A stretch of 64,000 nt of DNA, from NCBI RefSeq assembly GCF_000004195.4, contig NC_030677.2, forward strand, positions 46,811,142 to 46,875,141, given 5' to 3'. Within the stretch, counting starts at the first letter, position 1. The number at the start of each line of letters is the position of its first letter. The DNA comes from Xenopus tropicalis. Its lineage: Eukaryota > Chordata > Amphibia > Anura > Pipidae. Both the position numbers and the translations under genes were made by a program. Below are positions 1-12,724 of this stretch, in pieces. The notes under the pieces are model-generated. The model was not told the origin of the DNA, ran no database searches, and saw only the letters and a program-made list of their open reading frames with translations.

Positions 1-199
1 TATGTAATTACAGAACAAGTAGTTTTAATTACAGTATAAAGTGAATAAAATAATAAATCATTCTTTTTAATTTGTAACATTTTTATTGTATTAATTTAAA
101 GTATTTCTTGAGTGATCTACATGATTCTTCCTTGTCAAATTATCCACTTCTAGGCTTAACAGCAATATACTCTTCTGATCTCTCTATTTATATATATGT

Positions 200-498
200 A
201 CAGGTATGGGACCTGTTATCTAGAATGTTTAGGGGTTTACAATTTCGATCTCCATGCTTTGTCTACGAAAATTAATGAAACATTAATTAAGTCCAATAAG
301 ATTGTGTTTCCTCTCATAAGGGTAAATTACATCTTCATTAGGATTAAATAAAAGACACTGTTTTATTATTACAAAGAAAAAGGAAATCATTTTCAAAAAT
401 GAGAATAATTTGATTAAAATGCAGCCTATGGGAGATGGCCATTCTGTAAATTGGAGATTTCTGGATAACAGGATTGTGGATAATGGATTCCATACCTG
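200..498 (+). mobile_element. MITE, 'tacaggtatggga' family, full-length diverged copy
   Basis: Non-autonomous DNA transposon copy. It opens with acaggtatgggacctgttat and closes with the inverted ggattccatacctg. The interior carries the family signature attaattaagtccaataag, the A-rich block acaaagaaaaaggaaatca, and the subterminal cctatgggagatggccattc. The same order recurs at 8326-8657 and 31965-32298, which makes the family assignment firm. This copy is more diverged than those two. No coding capacity. I do not assign a superfamily. Confidence 0.85.
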
Positions 499-1296
499 GA
501 TTTATAGTGTATATTATATTTGCTGATGATGATCCTATATGGATTGAAACGCGTAGATATTTTTATTTAAATAAACGTTATTCTTTTTTGGATATACATG
601 CCGTGAGTACTTTCTATGGACTATGTATATTATATTTATATATATTTTGACAGTTTGGAGATATAGATGCATGCAGCAAGTTTTCACATTTTGTCTTGCC
701 ATGTCCAGACAACATTGTTTGAGTGTTAAATCCTGCCTCTAGATGGTGTAAGAGTGCAGAGACTTGCAAGCAAAACACAATAGATAATGCCATAGACTGT
801 GTGCCACCTGGTGGCAACATTTTTTTTCCTTGTGTTTACCGGAAGAGACATAATGCATAATACATAATACATGGTAAAGGCATTTGGCTGCAACTGTACC
901 AATGTCCACACTTTGTCCCTTGGGAATAGCCATAACATTTGAGATGTAGAATAGCTCCCAGCTTTCTTTATTGCACTGGGCATCAGGTACTGAACTGGAG
1001 TCTGTATTCTTCATTATAAATTTCCTCAAAACCCATCAAAAGAGTCCATTTTTCTGGATCTTCTCACAGAAACAGATATTGCTCTATAACCAAACTACAG
1101 TATATCTGTTCTAAAAGGCAAAATGGTTCCACTTCAGATGATATGTCTGTTACCAAAATAATCACCAAACCAAGAACAAGAGTAACTATTTTAAAATAGT
1201 TTCTAACCTGCTTAAATAGATGCTTGTGGTTTGGAATGTCTATAATTTAATGAACATGCAATGACCATATTATGGACTGCAGTCAAACAGTGACAT
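499..1296. other. No recognised feature
   Basis: AT-rich sequence with only short chance open frames. I see no repeat signature, splice pattern or RNA gene. Confidence 0.5.
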
Positions 1297-1425
1297 GTTA
1301 GGTATGTATGTTAGTATATAAATAGCTCTGTAAGAGTGTGTGTATATATGTCCTCTGGGGTTCACTTGGAAGGGTTGAACTTGATGGAGTTTGGTCTTTT
1401 TTAAACCCAGCTTTACTATGTAAAT
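1297..1425 (+). mobile_element. CR1/L2-type LINE 3' end fragment
   Basis: The 3' terminal block of a vertebrate CR1/L2-type LINE, recognised by tggaagggttgaacttgatg followed by ggtcttttttaaaccca and an end in actatgtaa. The same block closes the better-preserved copy at 27100-27178 and appears inverted at 12725. Only the 3' untranslated tail is present, as expected for a 5'-truncated retrocopy. Confidence 0.75.
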
Positions 1426-2769
1426 AGAATGAGCAGCACCTTTTACACAATGCAGACACTCATACCTAGTGGTTCCTTGCTATCATACTGTGCAGTGGCT
1501 TTTTTTTCACCGTAAACTTTTGTTAGGTCCAATTGGTGCTACTATAAAAAGAGTTAATTATTTTCCTCTCTCAAAAAGTAGCCGTTCTGTTATGAATTCT
1601 AGTGTACATTCTAACTATCATTATAACAGAGAATTCAGAGAACTGGTCAAAGATTCTAACATAAAATCAGACTGCTTATAATGTTTTACATAATTTCGAG
1701 CAATTACAATAATTATGATGATTTGCAAGGCAAACAAACTAACCCTACCACAGTTTAATATATGTAATTTTATTTAAAAAATAGTAACTGAAAAATGCTC
1801 AGTGGCTAATTAGAAGTGCATAAACAATGGAACATTTAGGAAAAAGGAAGGTAAAGGAAGTTCCTTTTATCCTTAATATATTATAGATGGCCCTTTCCTA
1901 TTCATCTTCCATTTTGATTTCAAAACTAGTTGTCATGGTAATTTACCCAACAACCAGATAGCAGTTTAAATTCATAGCTGCAATACAAAAATCTGTATAA
2001 ATTGAAACAAATGCAAAAATATCAATAGCAAATTGTCTTTAAATTCTGCTGTCTACCTCATTAATAGAATCTATTTATACAATGCTGAAGTTCCAATATA
2101 AATCATTTGTATTGATGTTCAGACCAAAGCTGGCCACAGTTACATAGCCAAAATGCACTGACTGCTGGACAATTAATAATGTGCTCATCGTGTAACCAGA
2201 GATATATGGATGATTTTGATCTTTATAATTTATATTTTTAAGCTTGTTTTAATCACAATATTATACAACTTCAACTCTTTTCATCTCATTTTCAATTATA
2301 ATATTAATGAAGTTACAAACAAATGTTTCTTTTGTACTTAACTCCAACTCTCTGCTCCAGCTTTTCAACCGGTAATATTTACTGAACTCCAATCCAGGCT
2401 GCTTTCTATTCCAAATCAGAAGAAGCTAATGCCATCTCCTGACTAGGTGGTAACTCTAGGGTTCCCTTTATCCCAGTATCAACTTGTGCCTAAAGAATCT
2501 GGCTCAGATGTCACTTGCACACTAACCACTGGAAATAATGCCAGACGGACTTCCAACTTACAATGAAATGCATGCAGACTTGTTAATTTTGACATATCAA
2601 ATGAAAATGAGTCACGTGCAGTGCAATACCCCTTTGCAACTGCGATAACAATAGAATTCTGGGGAAAACACTGCACTGTAGGAAATAAAAATGGCAATTG
2701 CACTTTGCTCACTTGAGGAAGTAAATGAGGCATTTTACTGCCAAAAGATAAATCACATTAGTGTCACAT
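1426..2769. other. No recognised feature
   Basis: AT-rich, stop-dense sequence. No repeat or gene signature found on either strand. Confidence 0.45.
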
Positions 2770-2906
2770 AGTGATGAGCGATTTTTTTCGGCAGGCATAG
2801 ATTCACAGCGAATTTCCGCATTTCTCCATTGGCGAATTGTTTCACAAAACTTCAAAACTCCCGTGTCAAAAAAAAGTTGCAGTCAAATTCTCAAATGCTC
2901 ATCACT
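2770..2906. mobile_element. Short MITE, 'agtgatgagcgaa' family
   Basis: Begins agtgatgagcga and ends with the inverted tgctcatcact. The interior has the family phrase ggcaggcatagattcacagc, then gcgaatttccgcatttct. At about 137 bp it is an internally deleted copy; a 357-bp copy lies at 54712-55068. Open frames across it are readings of the element. Confidence 0.8.
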
Positions 2907-5900
2907 AGTGAATTCTTATGGGGAGGGGAGCAAAAAAAGGGAGGGGGAGAGGAGAGAGCTGCGCAGACTCATGCCCCAAGGAGGAAGTCTGATACCGAAG
3001 AACATGTTTACATAAATGAAGACAAGAATTTCTGTTTTTCTTTTGATAGTGCAGCATTTCTATGAGTGCTTATGGCTGTATTTGCAAAGACCTTTCTGAT
3101 AAAGCTTACTTTTATTATACTTTTTCGTTTTTACCTTTACCCCTTCTTTAAAGGGTTTTAATTTATTGGTGGAATTTCTTTTCAGTAAATACATCATTCC
3201 AATAATATATAATACAACATGAGATTAATTTAAAACATTCATCTAAACTTAATTTTATCTACATATACTAAATGATCTTCAAACCTCAATGAAAGCTTTA
3301 TTTGTGTGCAAGAAAGGCCTGGTGCCACTATATATAGTTTGCAAAATAATGACTTTTATTCCCCTTTTCCTAAAACCACTGGGTCAAATGAAGAAAAAAT
3401 ATAGATTTTTCCCAGGGTGGAAAAACTGCACGATATGTCTTTGTACATATATTTCATCGTAATGTAATTGAAAGTAATACCTGATTCTCACTTGGCCAAT
3501 ATTTAGGACATCACTGAATCCAGTACAGCAACTAATTAAACACTTACTGTAAGGTTAGGTTTTTCATTAAATCAATGGGCCCCTGGTGTCATTTGCAAAG
3601 TCCTAATTACTATGAAGTAAATTTAAAGTGAATTTGAATTAAGGACTGATTTCACTCCATCTGCATAAAGTAAATGTTGAATGTTAGACGAGCGACAATT
3701 GAGTTAAGGTGAATTAATTAAAATAAACTAGAAATGATAACAATAACCTAAAGTGTCTTAGAGCGTTACATTTGCACAGCATGAAGAAAAAGTGCCGTAG
3801 GTCCAACATTATCAGAATAAAAATTGTCAATGTAATTTGCTAAGGTAGATATTACTCCTGATAGACATATTTAAATTAAAAATAATATAATTGTTAAAAC
3901 GAGCAGTATTCCAAAATACTCTGATATTCAGCCGTATCGTAACAAGCAGGGGAGACATAAAAAGCTGCATGTATTTGTCTGTGTTTGTCAAAACTGCAGT
4001 CCAATTATCTAACTGATAAGGGCTCATTTAAAACTGCAAACCACACTTGTGTCTAAACATGCTTCTTATGTATTCCATCTGTTTTTATCCGATTCATCAA
4101 AACATGCACACACAATTATACGCAGTCTAATGCATTGTCCATAGCTGTATCAGAGACAACTTCTCCTAGGAGCTTCAATTAGGGCCAGCCAGTAAGGATA
4201 GGGCCCATGCTCCCTCGTTCCGTGTGGCAAGTTAGGGCAGAAGTGGAAAGGGCAAAAATTTACTACTCAAAACTAGAAATATATATCCTAATGAATAATA
4301 CACTGAGATTTGGAAGATTGCATTAAGGGTGTCATGCTGTTTTTGCTAGTTATTAAATAATTATGGGGCATTATAGATGCAATGCCTCAAATGTTTGTGA
4401 CCCTCTGAATCCACATAGTGTAATTTTGTGAAAAAGCTGCAGCTTTGCCCAAATAATTACATTCTAAGTAATGTGTTCTTGACATAAGTCTTTTGTGAGA
4501 ATTTGTTAGTACAAAGGTTTCTACATGGGCCTACCTTTGCATGTCTTAGCTTCTTTTGGACGCACATATCTCAAGATCAGTATATGCGTATCATACTATT
4601 TCATGCCCAACCTGTTTATGCTTGAACAAAGGTTTATATTTACCACACTGTCATTTAATTAATTAATATTCAGTTACTCCCAGTGCTGTTTCTCACTTGG
4701 TGTTTTTATCTATTGCTATTTGGTTTGACCTTGGCCTGACCATGACCACTGCACTGGCTCTCTGTGTCCTAAACTTCAATATGTTTTGACCTACACTTTT
4801 CCTGCTTAGGATCTTGATGTGCCTGACCTGCTCTACTTCTCCAGCTAAGTTTACTCTAACCAAGTATGGTCCAGGTTATGGATTTAATTTAAGGACATAT
4901 TCCTGTTAGGTAGTCACGAGGGAGGTGTTATATGCTGTATGTAAGGTGGTGAAATATGAGCATCTGTTTGAATGACAATAAGTGCCTATGTTTTAGAAGA
5001 TTATTCTGACTGAATGAAGACTCACTCGAGGTTGGGGTACAGGTTTAAAAATATCTACAGGAGCATCACATACCAGAAGATTTCCTACAAGGAGTTGTGT
5101 TTCAAGTGGCAACTGTGGTTTTGATGCCCTTTAGATAAGCATTTAAGTCTATATCTGGGCATACCTGGGGCTATAAATTGAGGTGTTCATTGTGAAATGT
5201 CCCTGAATTAGACCCATTTCTAAAATGATGTCCTAATACTGGGAACTAGGGTTGCTCAGTTATTGTGAGATTCACAAGTGTCTACTTAGATTACAATGGC
5301 TATGTGGAGTCTACAGATATAATGTAATGGTAAAGCACCAGATCAATTTACTATATACTGTAGTTTCAGCTGTCTGATCAGTAAAAAATATGCCATCAGA
5401 CAAAAAATAACTACAGGGGGGAGAGAGAGTGAATGGGGCATGTAGTGTTGAAAAGAAGGTCTGCAATTTGATATTGTCTTTAGATCTATATTTAGCTCAT
5501 GTGACCTTCATACACCTATAAAGACACTTTGCATCCCCACCCGCACCTGTAATTGCCACCAATCACAAATTATTACCATGACATTACTTATATATAACTT
5601 GAAATGATACATTTTGCATTATTTATAAAAACATTTTATCTGTCTGTCTATCCATCTATATTATAACGAGAATATGAGCTTCCACCTTGCATTTTCTTTA
5701 AGCATGTCTTAAATATTTCATTATCTTCTCTGAGAATGAATTCATTTAAGCTCCCAGAAGTGATCAAGCAAAATGATGGCTAATGTGGCCACTTGCTGTG
5801 TTCCTTTAGTTTGATAACTTTTATTGCACTAAAGCACAGTATGAAATCAGGTTATCCGGTTGTAACTAGCTGGGACAAAAATACAAATGCTGGGAAACTA

Positions 5901-7011
5901 TCGTAGGGGAATAATTCTAGGTATAAATCTTATTCCCTATTATAGGAAACCTAAAACTGAAATGAAAATCAGAAAACAGATAATGAGACATTAATTAATG
6001 GACCATAAAGCTATCAGATCACCAGAAGTCTGTTTTACAGTACGTTTCAACCAACATAAAGCTACAAGAGACAATTAATTTCAGTTATTACTCCTCTGTG
6101 TGACAGTTTAGGGCCCAAGTTAATTAAATATTCTTCTGAGAACTGTCTTCATCAGATGAAGATCTAGATATACTGGAGCTTTCAGTATCTGTACTGTCTT
6201 TAAAATGCTTGAACAAAGAGAACAGATGTACTTTAACATGGAAAATCTTCAATTACTGATTGCAGTTGATGCATTTATAATTCCAAATGTAGAACAGGTA
6301 CAGGTCGGCCTTCAGCTGTCAGAGAACCTTAGCTGCCACTATCCCCTCTTAAAGTTGGCAAAGAAACTTTAATAGTTGTAAAATCATTTCAACTAAAACA
6401 TTCGTAGCATATCTTAGTTATTCATTGCCATCCTCAACATTAAAAACTCAAACTCAGTAGTTGTAAACTTACTTAGAATGTATTCCCCGCATCTTTTATA
6501 ATAGTATCAGTACTTATATAAGGTTTAAATAACTATAAAAAAAATTCAAGTCTCTATGTTTAAGTCTGCACCGATACAGGAAGTTACAATTCCCATTATA
6601 ACGTTCATTCTAAAGTGTCACTACCATTCATGTAAGATGCATGGTACTGCATAAAATTCCTTTAGTCTCCTGTTATGGGAAGAACAAGTCCTAAACATGA
6701 AATAAAATGGACTACAGGAGAATCAAGGATAACAAATATAGTTGTAAAGCTGTGTGGGAAACTAAGCTTATACAACCCAGACAGTTTATATTTATAAGAG
6801 CTTAGTTTATAACTTGCCTGCTTGTCTTAAGAACAGACAAATACCTTAATTATGGGTTTCCTGTTAATCATTTCACAGAACAGATAATGTGTAGACATAA
6901 TGTAGACAATTGTTGCAATCTGTAATTGTAATGGAAATAAAACTGGAGCACATATGTTAACTGGTGAAATTTGGAAAACATTAAAATTACATTATTCTAT
7001 CTAAAACAACT
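2907..7011. other. Long AT-rich stretch without recognised features
   Basis: About 4.1 kb without a gene or a repeat I can name. A (tctg)n-like patch near 5640 is the only simple repeat seen. At 4725-4860 there is a ttgacc/cctgacc-rich stretch that could be an old LTR remnant, but I cannot support that. Confidence 0.4.
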
Positions 7012-7082
7012 GGACTTTTCTGAGTTTTTCTTGAAAACGTTTCACCACTCATCCGAGTGGCTTCTTCAGTTCAAATGACTGG
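7012..7082 (-). ncRNA. Hammerhead-type ribozyme motif, unresolved stem I
   Basis: Read on the minus strand, CTGAAGA (fits the CUGANGA core) lies at 7063-7069 and GAAAC at 7039-7043. Between them CCACTC-GGAT-GAGTGG forms a 6-bp stem II with a tetraloop. Downstream, GTTTT-CAAGA-AAAAC could form stem III, followed by a TC dinucleotide where cleavage would be expected. I could not fold a convincing stem I, so this may be a decayed copy. Hammerheads of this kind are known in Penelope-like retroelements of amphibians and fish. Whether it is active is unknown. Confidence 0.5.
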
Positions 7083-7464
7083 TAGGGAATTCCCCGGTAT
7101 TTAAGCTCTTGATGGTAGTACAGTCACAGACATCCAATCACAATGGTTCCATTGAACTTGTTCAGTTAGGTGTTAGTTGAAACTGACAGGTGTTAGAAGG
7201 TATGATACAATCACAATGGTACCATGATTCTCATTCATCAATCAAATATGTCACATACAGATTGTTGCAAGAAATCAATTCACTGTGCTTTTTCGTTTCT
7301 TCTCTAATTTTTTTCTATGTTCCTCTCCTCAGTCCAATGTCAGAGATGCAATTAATTGCAATATACTGATATGTTTCAACATGTTCGTTATACTAAATTT
7401 TAATTTGGATATGAAGCACCAGTAATTGTAGCACTGTTGAGTTAGAGGGACATCATACTGTATA

Positions 7465-7794
7465 AGTGATGTGTGGTTTGGCCTGAAACCTGCAGGACCC
7501 CTGGGATTTCCCACTGGTTGGGCAGGTGCAGGTTAGAATCCACACATCTTACGTGTGTTGTGGCCGGGTTCTGGATGTTGCCATCTGCCCACCCCACCCA
7601 TGACCTTTCTATGCTGGCTTCTGCTTCCAGATGTTGATACTTACAGACTTTCCCCTGTTTTCCCCACCCCTTGAGTGATGTCTGTGTTGGGCGAGTTGGA
7701 TGCTTGTCTATAAATACCACAGGGTAGGATAGGGTGGGGTGTGGCTCAGAAAGGGAAGGGTTAGGCTCAGGTGTGGGTTGACCCACACATCACT
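7465..7794. mobile_element. 330-bp MITE with 10-bp target-site duplication
   Basis: The terminal inverted repeat is agtgatgtgtggt at the left and its inverse acccacacatcact at the right. The element is flanked on both sides by an exact atactgtata (7455-7464 and 7795-7804). The interior is GC-richer than its surroundings, and open frames there are not coding. A 10-bp duplication is outside the usual hAT (8), Tc1 (2) or Harbinger (3) sizes and would fit a Mutator-like transposase, which is inference only. Confidence 0.8.
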
Positions 7795-7804
7795 ATACTG
7801 TATA

Positions 7805-8325
7805 ACCACAGAAATAAAAATATGGTGGAAAAAGACAAACTATGATTAAATATTTGGCAAAATACAATGCTGCAAAGGCTTGGTTAAGATAAGTCTGAAT
7901 TTGAGTGAAAAAATACAGAACGATTTGGATTTTTGCATTTGCTTAAATACACAGAAATAAAAAAAGGTGATAGCACAAACATTAATACTATAACACAGAG
8001 GGAATATTTTGGTTTCCCAAATAGTTTTCTAGGAAATAAGAATATATAGGAAAACACAATAATTCGACTAGAAAGAAAATAAATATAAAGAGAGCAGACA
8101 TGATGGAAGTGGAGACACAGAGAAGAATTCTATAGAGAAAGGAATAGTGAAGCCAGGCTCTTAAGGTTAGTTGGAGAAGAACAGGTTATTTCCTAAATAA
8201 GGAATGTGGTGATAAAATCAGCAGAAGACTCAGATGTATGGATTCAGATAAATATAATATGTATTTATTGATTTTTTATGAATATGCATTTAGTTTCACA
8301 CAAGCAGATTTTAAGGATATACGAG
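7805..8325. other. No recognised feature
   Basis: A-rich sequence between two MITEs. Nothing recognised. Confidence 0.4.
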
Positions 8326-8657
8326 TACAGGTATAGGACCCATTATCCAGAATGCTCGGGACCAAGGGTATTCCGGATAAGGGGTCTTTCCGTAATTTGG
8401 ATCTCAATACCTTAAGTCTACTAAAAAATCAATAAAACATTAATTAAACCCAATAGGATTGTTTTGCATCCAATAAGGATTAATTATATCTTAGTTGGAA
8501 TCAATTACAAGGTTTTGTTTTATTTCTACATAGAAAAAGGAAATCAGTTTTAAAATTCTGAATTATTTGATTAAAATGGAGTCTATGGGAGACGGGCATT
8601 CCGTAATTCGGAGCTTTCTGGATAACGGGTTTCCGGATAAGGGGTCCGATACCTGTA
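8326..8657 (+). mobile_element. MITE, 'tacaggtatggga' family, well preserved
   Basis: Starts tacaggtataggacc and ends with the inverted ggggtccgatacctgta. Its subterminal regions also mirror each other: ttccggataaggggt near the left end and ttccggataaggggtcc at the right. The inner attaattaaacccaatagg block and the acatagaaaaaggaaatcag block match the copies at 200 and 31965. It is non-coding, and better preserved than the copy at 200. Confidence 0.88.
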
Positions 8658-10648
8658 CTAGAAAAAAAAACTAAAGTGAAATAGGTATACTAATCTCTTG
8701 CTGAATATAGATGTTGAACAGCAAAGTGAATACTATTTCGATAAATAACAACAATCAACAACATGGTCTGTAAAACTAAGAGGCATAGATTACAAAAAAA
8801 CACAACAGTCTAAAGATGAAAAGCAGTTTAGCTTTTAAGCATTTTAGGAGGGAAAAGTGACAATAACAAAGGTCCTTGTCAGGCATTTCCCATTAGTCAA
8901 TTGGAAGCATTTAGCAGATTTCAGGCAATACAGGGGAAAATGTATACATAATATAATATGGCCTTTGTGCTATTAAGTACACTTGGCTCAGGGCAGTGGT
9001 GTCCCTTCAGCTTTCAAACTCACACAATGCATCTGCTCTCCAGCAGGATGGCACAGGCTGCTTCCACATGAATCGTATTCCCTATCAAACTTGGTCACAG
9101 TTAGAAGAGGTCCTGTGTGCTCCTTGAGCTTTCCTGTTCTTCCACCAGTTCTCCTGCCAGTGAGGCCCGGCTGCACCCCTACTTAGGTGCCAAATCTCCC
9201 AGGTGAGAGCCGGTGCTGCCGCTTAGCCATACAGAGTTCATTCAGGAAGCCCCTTCTGGGGAAAGAACTTTCTCCACAGTCTTCTCTCCTCCACATACAG
9301 AGAGACCTAAGAGCCTCACACTCTCCACACAAGCAGCAAACAATTTCAAGGGTAGCAGGGTTTACATACTTGAGGTTGCCACTTAATTATCTGTCTAGGA
9401 GACAACCTTAACTGTATATGGCTAGAGAACAGTATCTATGATATTGTATTTCAAAGGCAGGTTTTAGCATGTTCTCAAAGGATATTACAATGATCAGTGT
9501 TTTAATCAATTTAACAAAAACCCCTTTGCTAAAATAAATGTCCCTTGTGCTAAGAACAGCTTTTGGTTAATATGCCCTAGGCAGCTGACACATTAAAATT
9601 GATTGATTAATTTAACAGCATATGCAAGTAGTGCTATTGGCTTAATTAATGTGTTTCATATGCACAATTCTGTTTACATATCTGTTTGCATAACATATAG
9701 CTGGCGAAACTATAAATAGTATTCAACAAGAAATGTATACAAGCTCCCACTGTGATTAGTTAGAGACCATGCAATAATTAAGGTCACCAAGCTCTATTCA
9801 GTGATTTGAGCTAATAATTATGCATTTCTAGTACAATGCTATTCTGGAGAGATTTATAAAGGGATTTCTCTAATGTTCAGTGATATAAAGAGAGCATAGA
9901 TGTTCATAGAAGAGAGTCACCTGTGACCTGAATTAAAGAAAGAACTAAATCCTTACTATAACAGCATGAGTTAAAAATACTGTATAAAACCATACAGTTC
10001 CACATATCTCTGTCTGGGCAAAAAGAATGCAATTTGAGCATAATTACTGTTATTTACGTAGCAACTATATTATCACAGATTTTTGACTGAAATACAAGAT
10101 CCAAAATTGGAAGTGGTTGCTACAACATGCACATGACCTGGTGTGGTGGCCTATTGGAACTAGTCCTCAGCACAAGGTAAAGCTCACAGTGGCCTATTAC
10201 TACCGGAATCTTTCTATTTCTGAGCCTGATTGTTTGAGTCCCTATAATAGGGGTTTAACATCACAGGGTACTAACCCTTACTGGCATGTTTGTTGGAGCC
10301 ACTGGCTGCTCTAGTAACTACCAATTTAAAACTCCTAAAACAAGGTATACAAATATTTCCTTGCACCTACTGTACTTTTCCTGCTGAGGCCTGCATCTGT
10401 CCCAAGCTCTTCAGCACAACACCTTAAAATACCAAAAGACCAAAAGAGACAGAACATGTGATTGCTTCACCTTTTAAACATTAGGGGATCCTGACAACCC
10501 CTGGCCAAATACTGAACTGAGAAAGACTGTGATGTAGATAAAGGAACCAACTTCCCCTTCCAGCTTACTGCTTTCAAAACCCTTGTGAGGACCAGAAATA
10601 AAGGTTCACAAAACCTTCAGCACCTACGTTAAGAAGTTAATAGGTTTG
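8658..10648. other. No recognised feature; GC-richer patch 8980-9360
   Basis: About 2 kb without a recognised repeat or gene. The 8980-9360 part is noticeably GC-richer and carries open frames on both strands, but none has a composition, motif or splice context I would call coding. Confidence 0.4.
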
Positions 10649-10656
10649 ATTTAGCA

Positions 10657-11084
10657 CAGGGGGCTCAAACTCAATTTACCTGGGGGCCGCAGGAGGCAAA
10701 GTCAAGATGAGGCTGGGCCGCATAAGGGATTTCACAAAAAATTGGCTTTCAAGGGATAATGCAAGGCACGGCGGGCGGGAGCTGCTGATTGCGGAAATTA
10801 CGTTATGCCATCATAACAGTTATTATGGGAAGACGTTCTGTGTGCACAATTAGCTCCTTAGCAGCTAATTGTGCACACAGAACGTCTTCCCATAATAACT
10901 GTTATGATGGCATAACGTCATTTCCGCAATCAGCAGCTCCCGCCCGCCGTGCCTTGCATTATCCCTTGAATCGCAATAAAAATTGCGATCCATTCATTGC
11001 TTTTGAGAAGTCGTTGGTGCGGGCCACAAAATACTGTACCGAGTGGCCGCAAATGGCCCGCGGGCCGCGAGTTTGAGACCCCTG
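10657..11084. mobile_element. hAT-type foldback MITE with 108-bp hairpin arms
   Basis: Ends are cagggggctcaaactc and the inverse gagtttgagacccctg. The element is flanked by an exact 8-bp duplication, atttagca (10649-10656 and 11085-11092); CAGGGG ends plus an 8-bp duplication are the hAT hallmark. The centre is a near-perfect hairpin: arms 10748-10855 and 10863-10970 around a 7-nt spacer, with one mismatch by eye. It is GC- and CpG-richer than its surroundings. No transposase is encoded. Confidence 0.92.
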
Positions 11085-11616
11085 ATTTAGCACTATAGTA
11101 ATTAGCAAGTTAGTCTCTAAGTTTATTTGGTTTAGATTAGGATTGACTTTTTAACTACAGTTTCCTCTAAATTCTCACCCTGACACTGTTGATCATAAAA
11201 TTCAGATACTCTATACTTTATTTTATTCTATTCCGTGATACTATCCATCCCAAATTTCCATTCTGCATTTTCAGATACATTTCAGTGCTTCCTTCGACAA
11301 GGTATCTTCATTTCTCCTATCTGTTTTTTTAGGGAACCTTATTTCTGTTCTAGGGCCAAAGAATAGCACTTAACAATCTCAGCAAATAATAATCATTCAT
11401 GTAGTTTTTAAAGCTCAGTACAGCTTTATTAAGTCAGATCTATGATTGCACATCCACAGTCTCCAACTGAATCCTACTTTGGATGAACCAGTCTTGCTTT
11501 AATTTAAACATATTAAAAAAAACACACACACAAAAAGGGATGTGCTGTACACCCTAACACAACCTATTCTATTCCATTATAGGTAACAATTTTAATCACA
11601 CCATTCCCTGAATTCA
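11085..11616. other. No recognised feature
   Basis: Starts with the right-hand 8-bp duplication of the hAT element; the rest shows nothing I recognise. Confidence 0.4.
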
Positions 11617-11790
11617 CTGGGCCACTGGTAAAAAAATCCAGTGGGCCCGGCGGGCCAGACCCAATCCCCGCAGGGCATTATACCGAGCCGCAGGTCTCCC
11701 TACCAGAGGGGGCTGTGGGGGTGGGTTGAGGGGGCCATTGGGGGGTGCAGGGGCCCCCAAGGCAGAAGCCCCAACCCTGCCTGAGTTTTT
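11617..11790. mobile_element. GC-rich MITE fragment
   Basis: A GC-rich island holding ccagtgggcccggcgggcc and gggccattggggggtgcag. It resembles the interiors at 16459-16716 and 19385-19455. The ends are not clear, so this is a degraded fragment. The open frame across it reads as proline-rich repeat, not a gene. Confidence 0.5.
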
Positions 11791-12724
11791 CAGTGGTTCT
11801 GTCCTCTCTATCCAATCACAAATAAAATAATGCATTTTATACATGATATGAAAAATGTTTCATTTCATTCACTTATGAAATTGCTTCTTGACTATTGTGA
11901 CTTTGTTAAAATGACCCTGAATCTAAAATAAGTATGCACCATTATGCACAACTTAAAAGTGTACAAAACATATCCTATATTTCAACCATTTTCCTGGAAA
12001 TTACTCCATAAAGCAGGGGGGGAAAGAACTAACATAGAGAGTAGCTGAGCTTTGTGTCTTATAAGCTGTTTGCTGAGCGCATTGTATATCAGATTTATAC
12101 CAGTGTTATTTTACTATTTATCTGACACAGGCTCAGGGGAACACTATTACACTCATGGAAATAGTTTTTTGTTAGCTCGGGTTAGCCAGTGTTTGTTTTT
12201 CTGACAGGAGCATTCAGCTTGCTTTAACCCTTCCTAAGCAAGATATGCTGATATTTTGAGGCAGTTGCCTTACTTTAACTATAAAACATAATTGAAACAG
12301 CAAGAAATTATATTTATAGCAGTGACCTTCCACACACCAAATGAAGATTCCATATACTGACCTGGCCAGCTGGTCCTTCATTTTCATTTTTTTATTTCCC
12401 TGAAAACTTCTCTTGGAAGCAATTACATGGCAAATGGTTAATATAATATATAGACAGTTTTTTGTGCACCTTTAAATGGTGCATTTCAAGTGTCAGGATC
12501 ACTTGAAATTTTCTCTTCACTGGTTTTCCCTACTCTCCTTTAATTTTTCCCTTCTCCTTAGTGACTTCAACTAATGCATTAGCCTTGGAATCAGAGAATC
12601 CAATTTAGTTTGAAACTGGCAGAGCTTATTATTATTAGTTCTATTAGTTTAATTTTGTCTTTGTATTTCAGAAACAGAATAAAAATGTGTTCTAAATCTA
12701 AATTAATAAATTTTTTCTAAATAG
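11791..12724. other. No recognised feature
   Basis: AT-rich sequence between repeat fragments. Nothing recognised. Confidence 0.4.

Noticed and set aside
8983..9411. GC-richer patch as an exon cluster
   Set aside because: Frames open on both strands but with no recognisable domain and no convincing splice sites. Left unassigned.
10789..11076. 95-codon frame in the 10.7-kb element
   Set aside because: It reads through the perfect hairpin of the hAT foldback, so it is not a gene.
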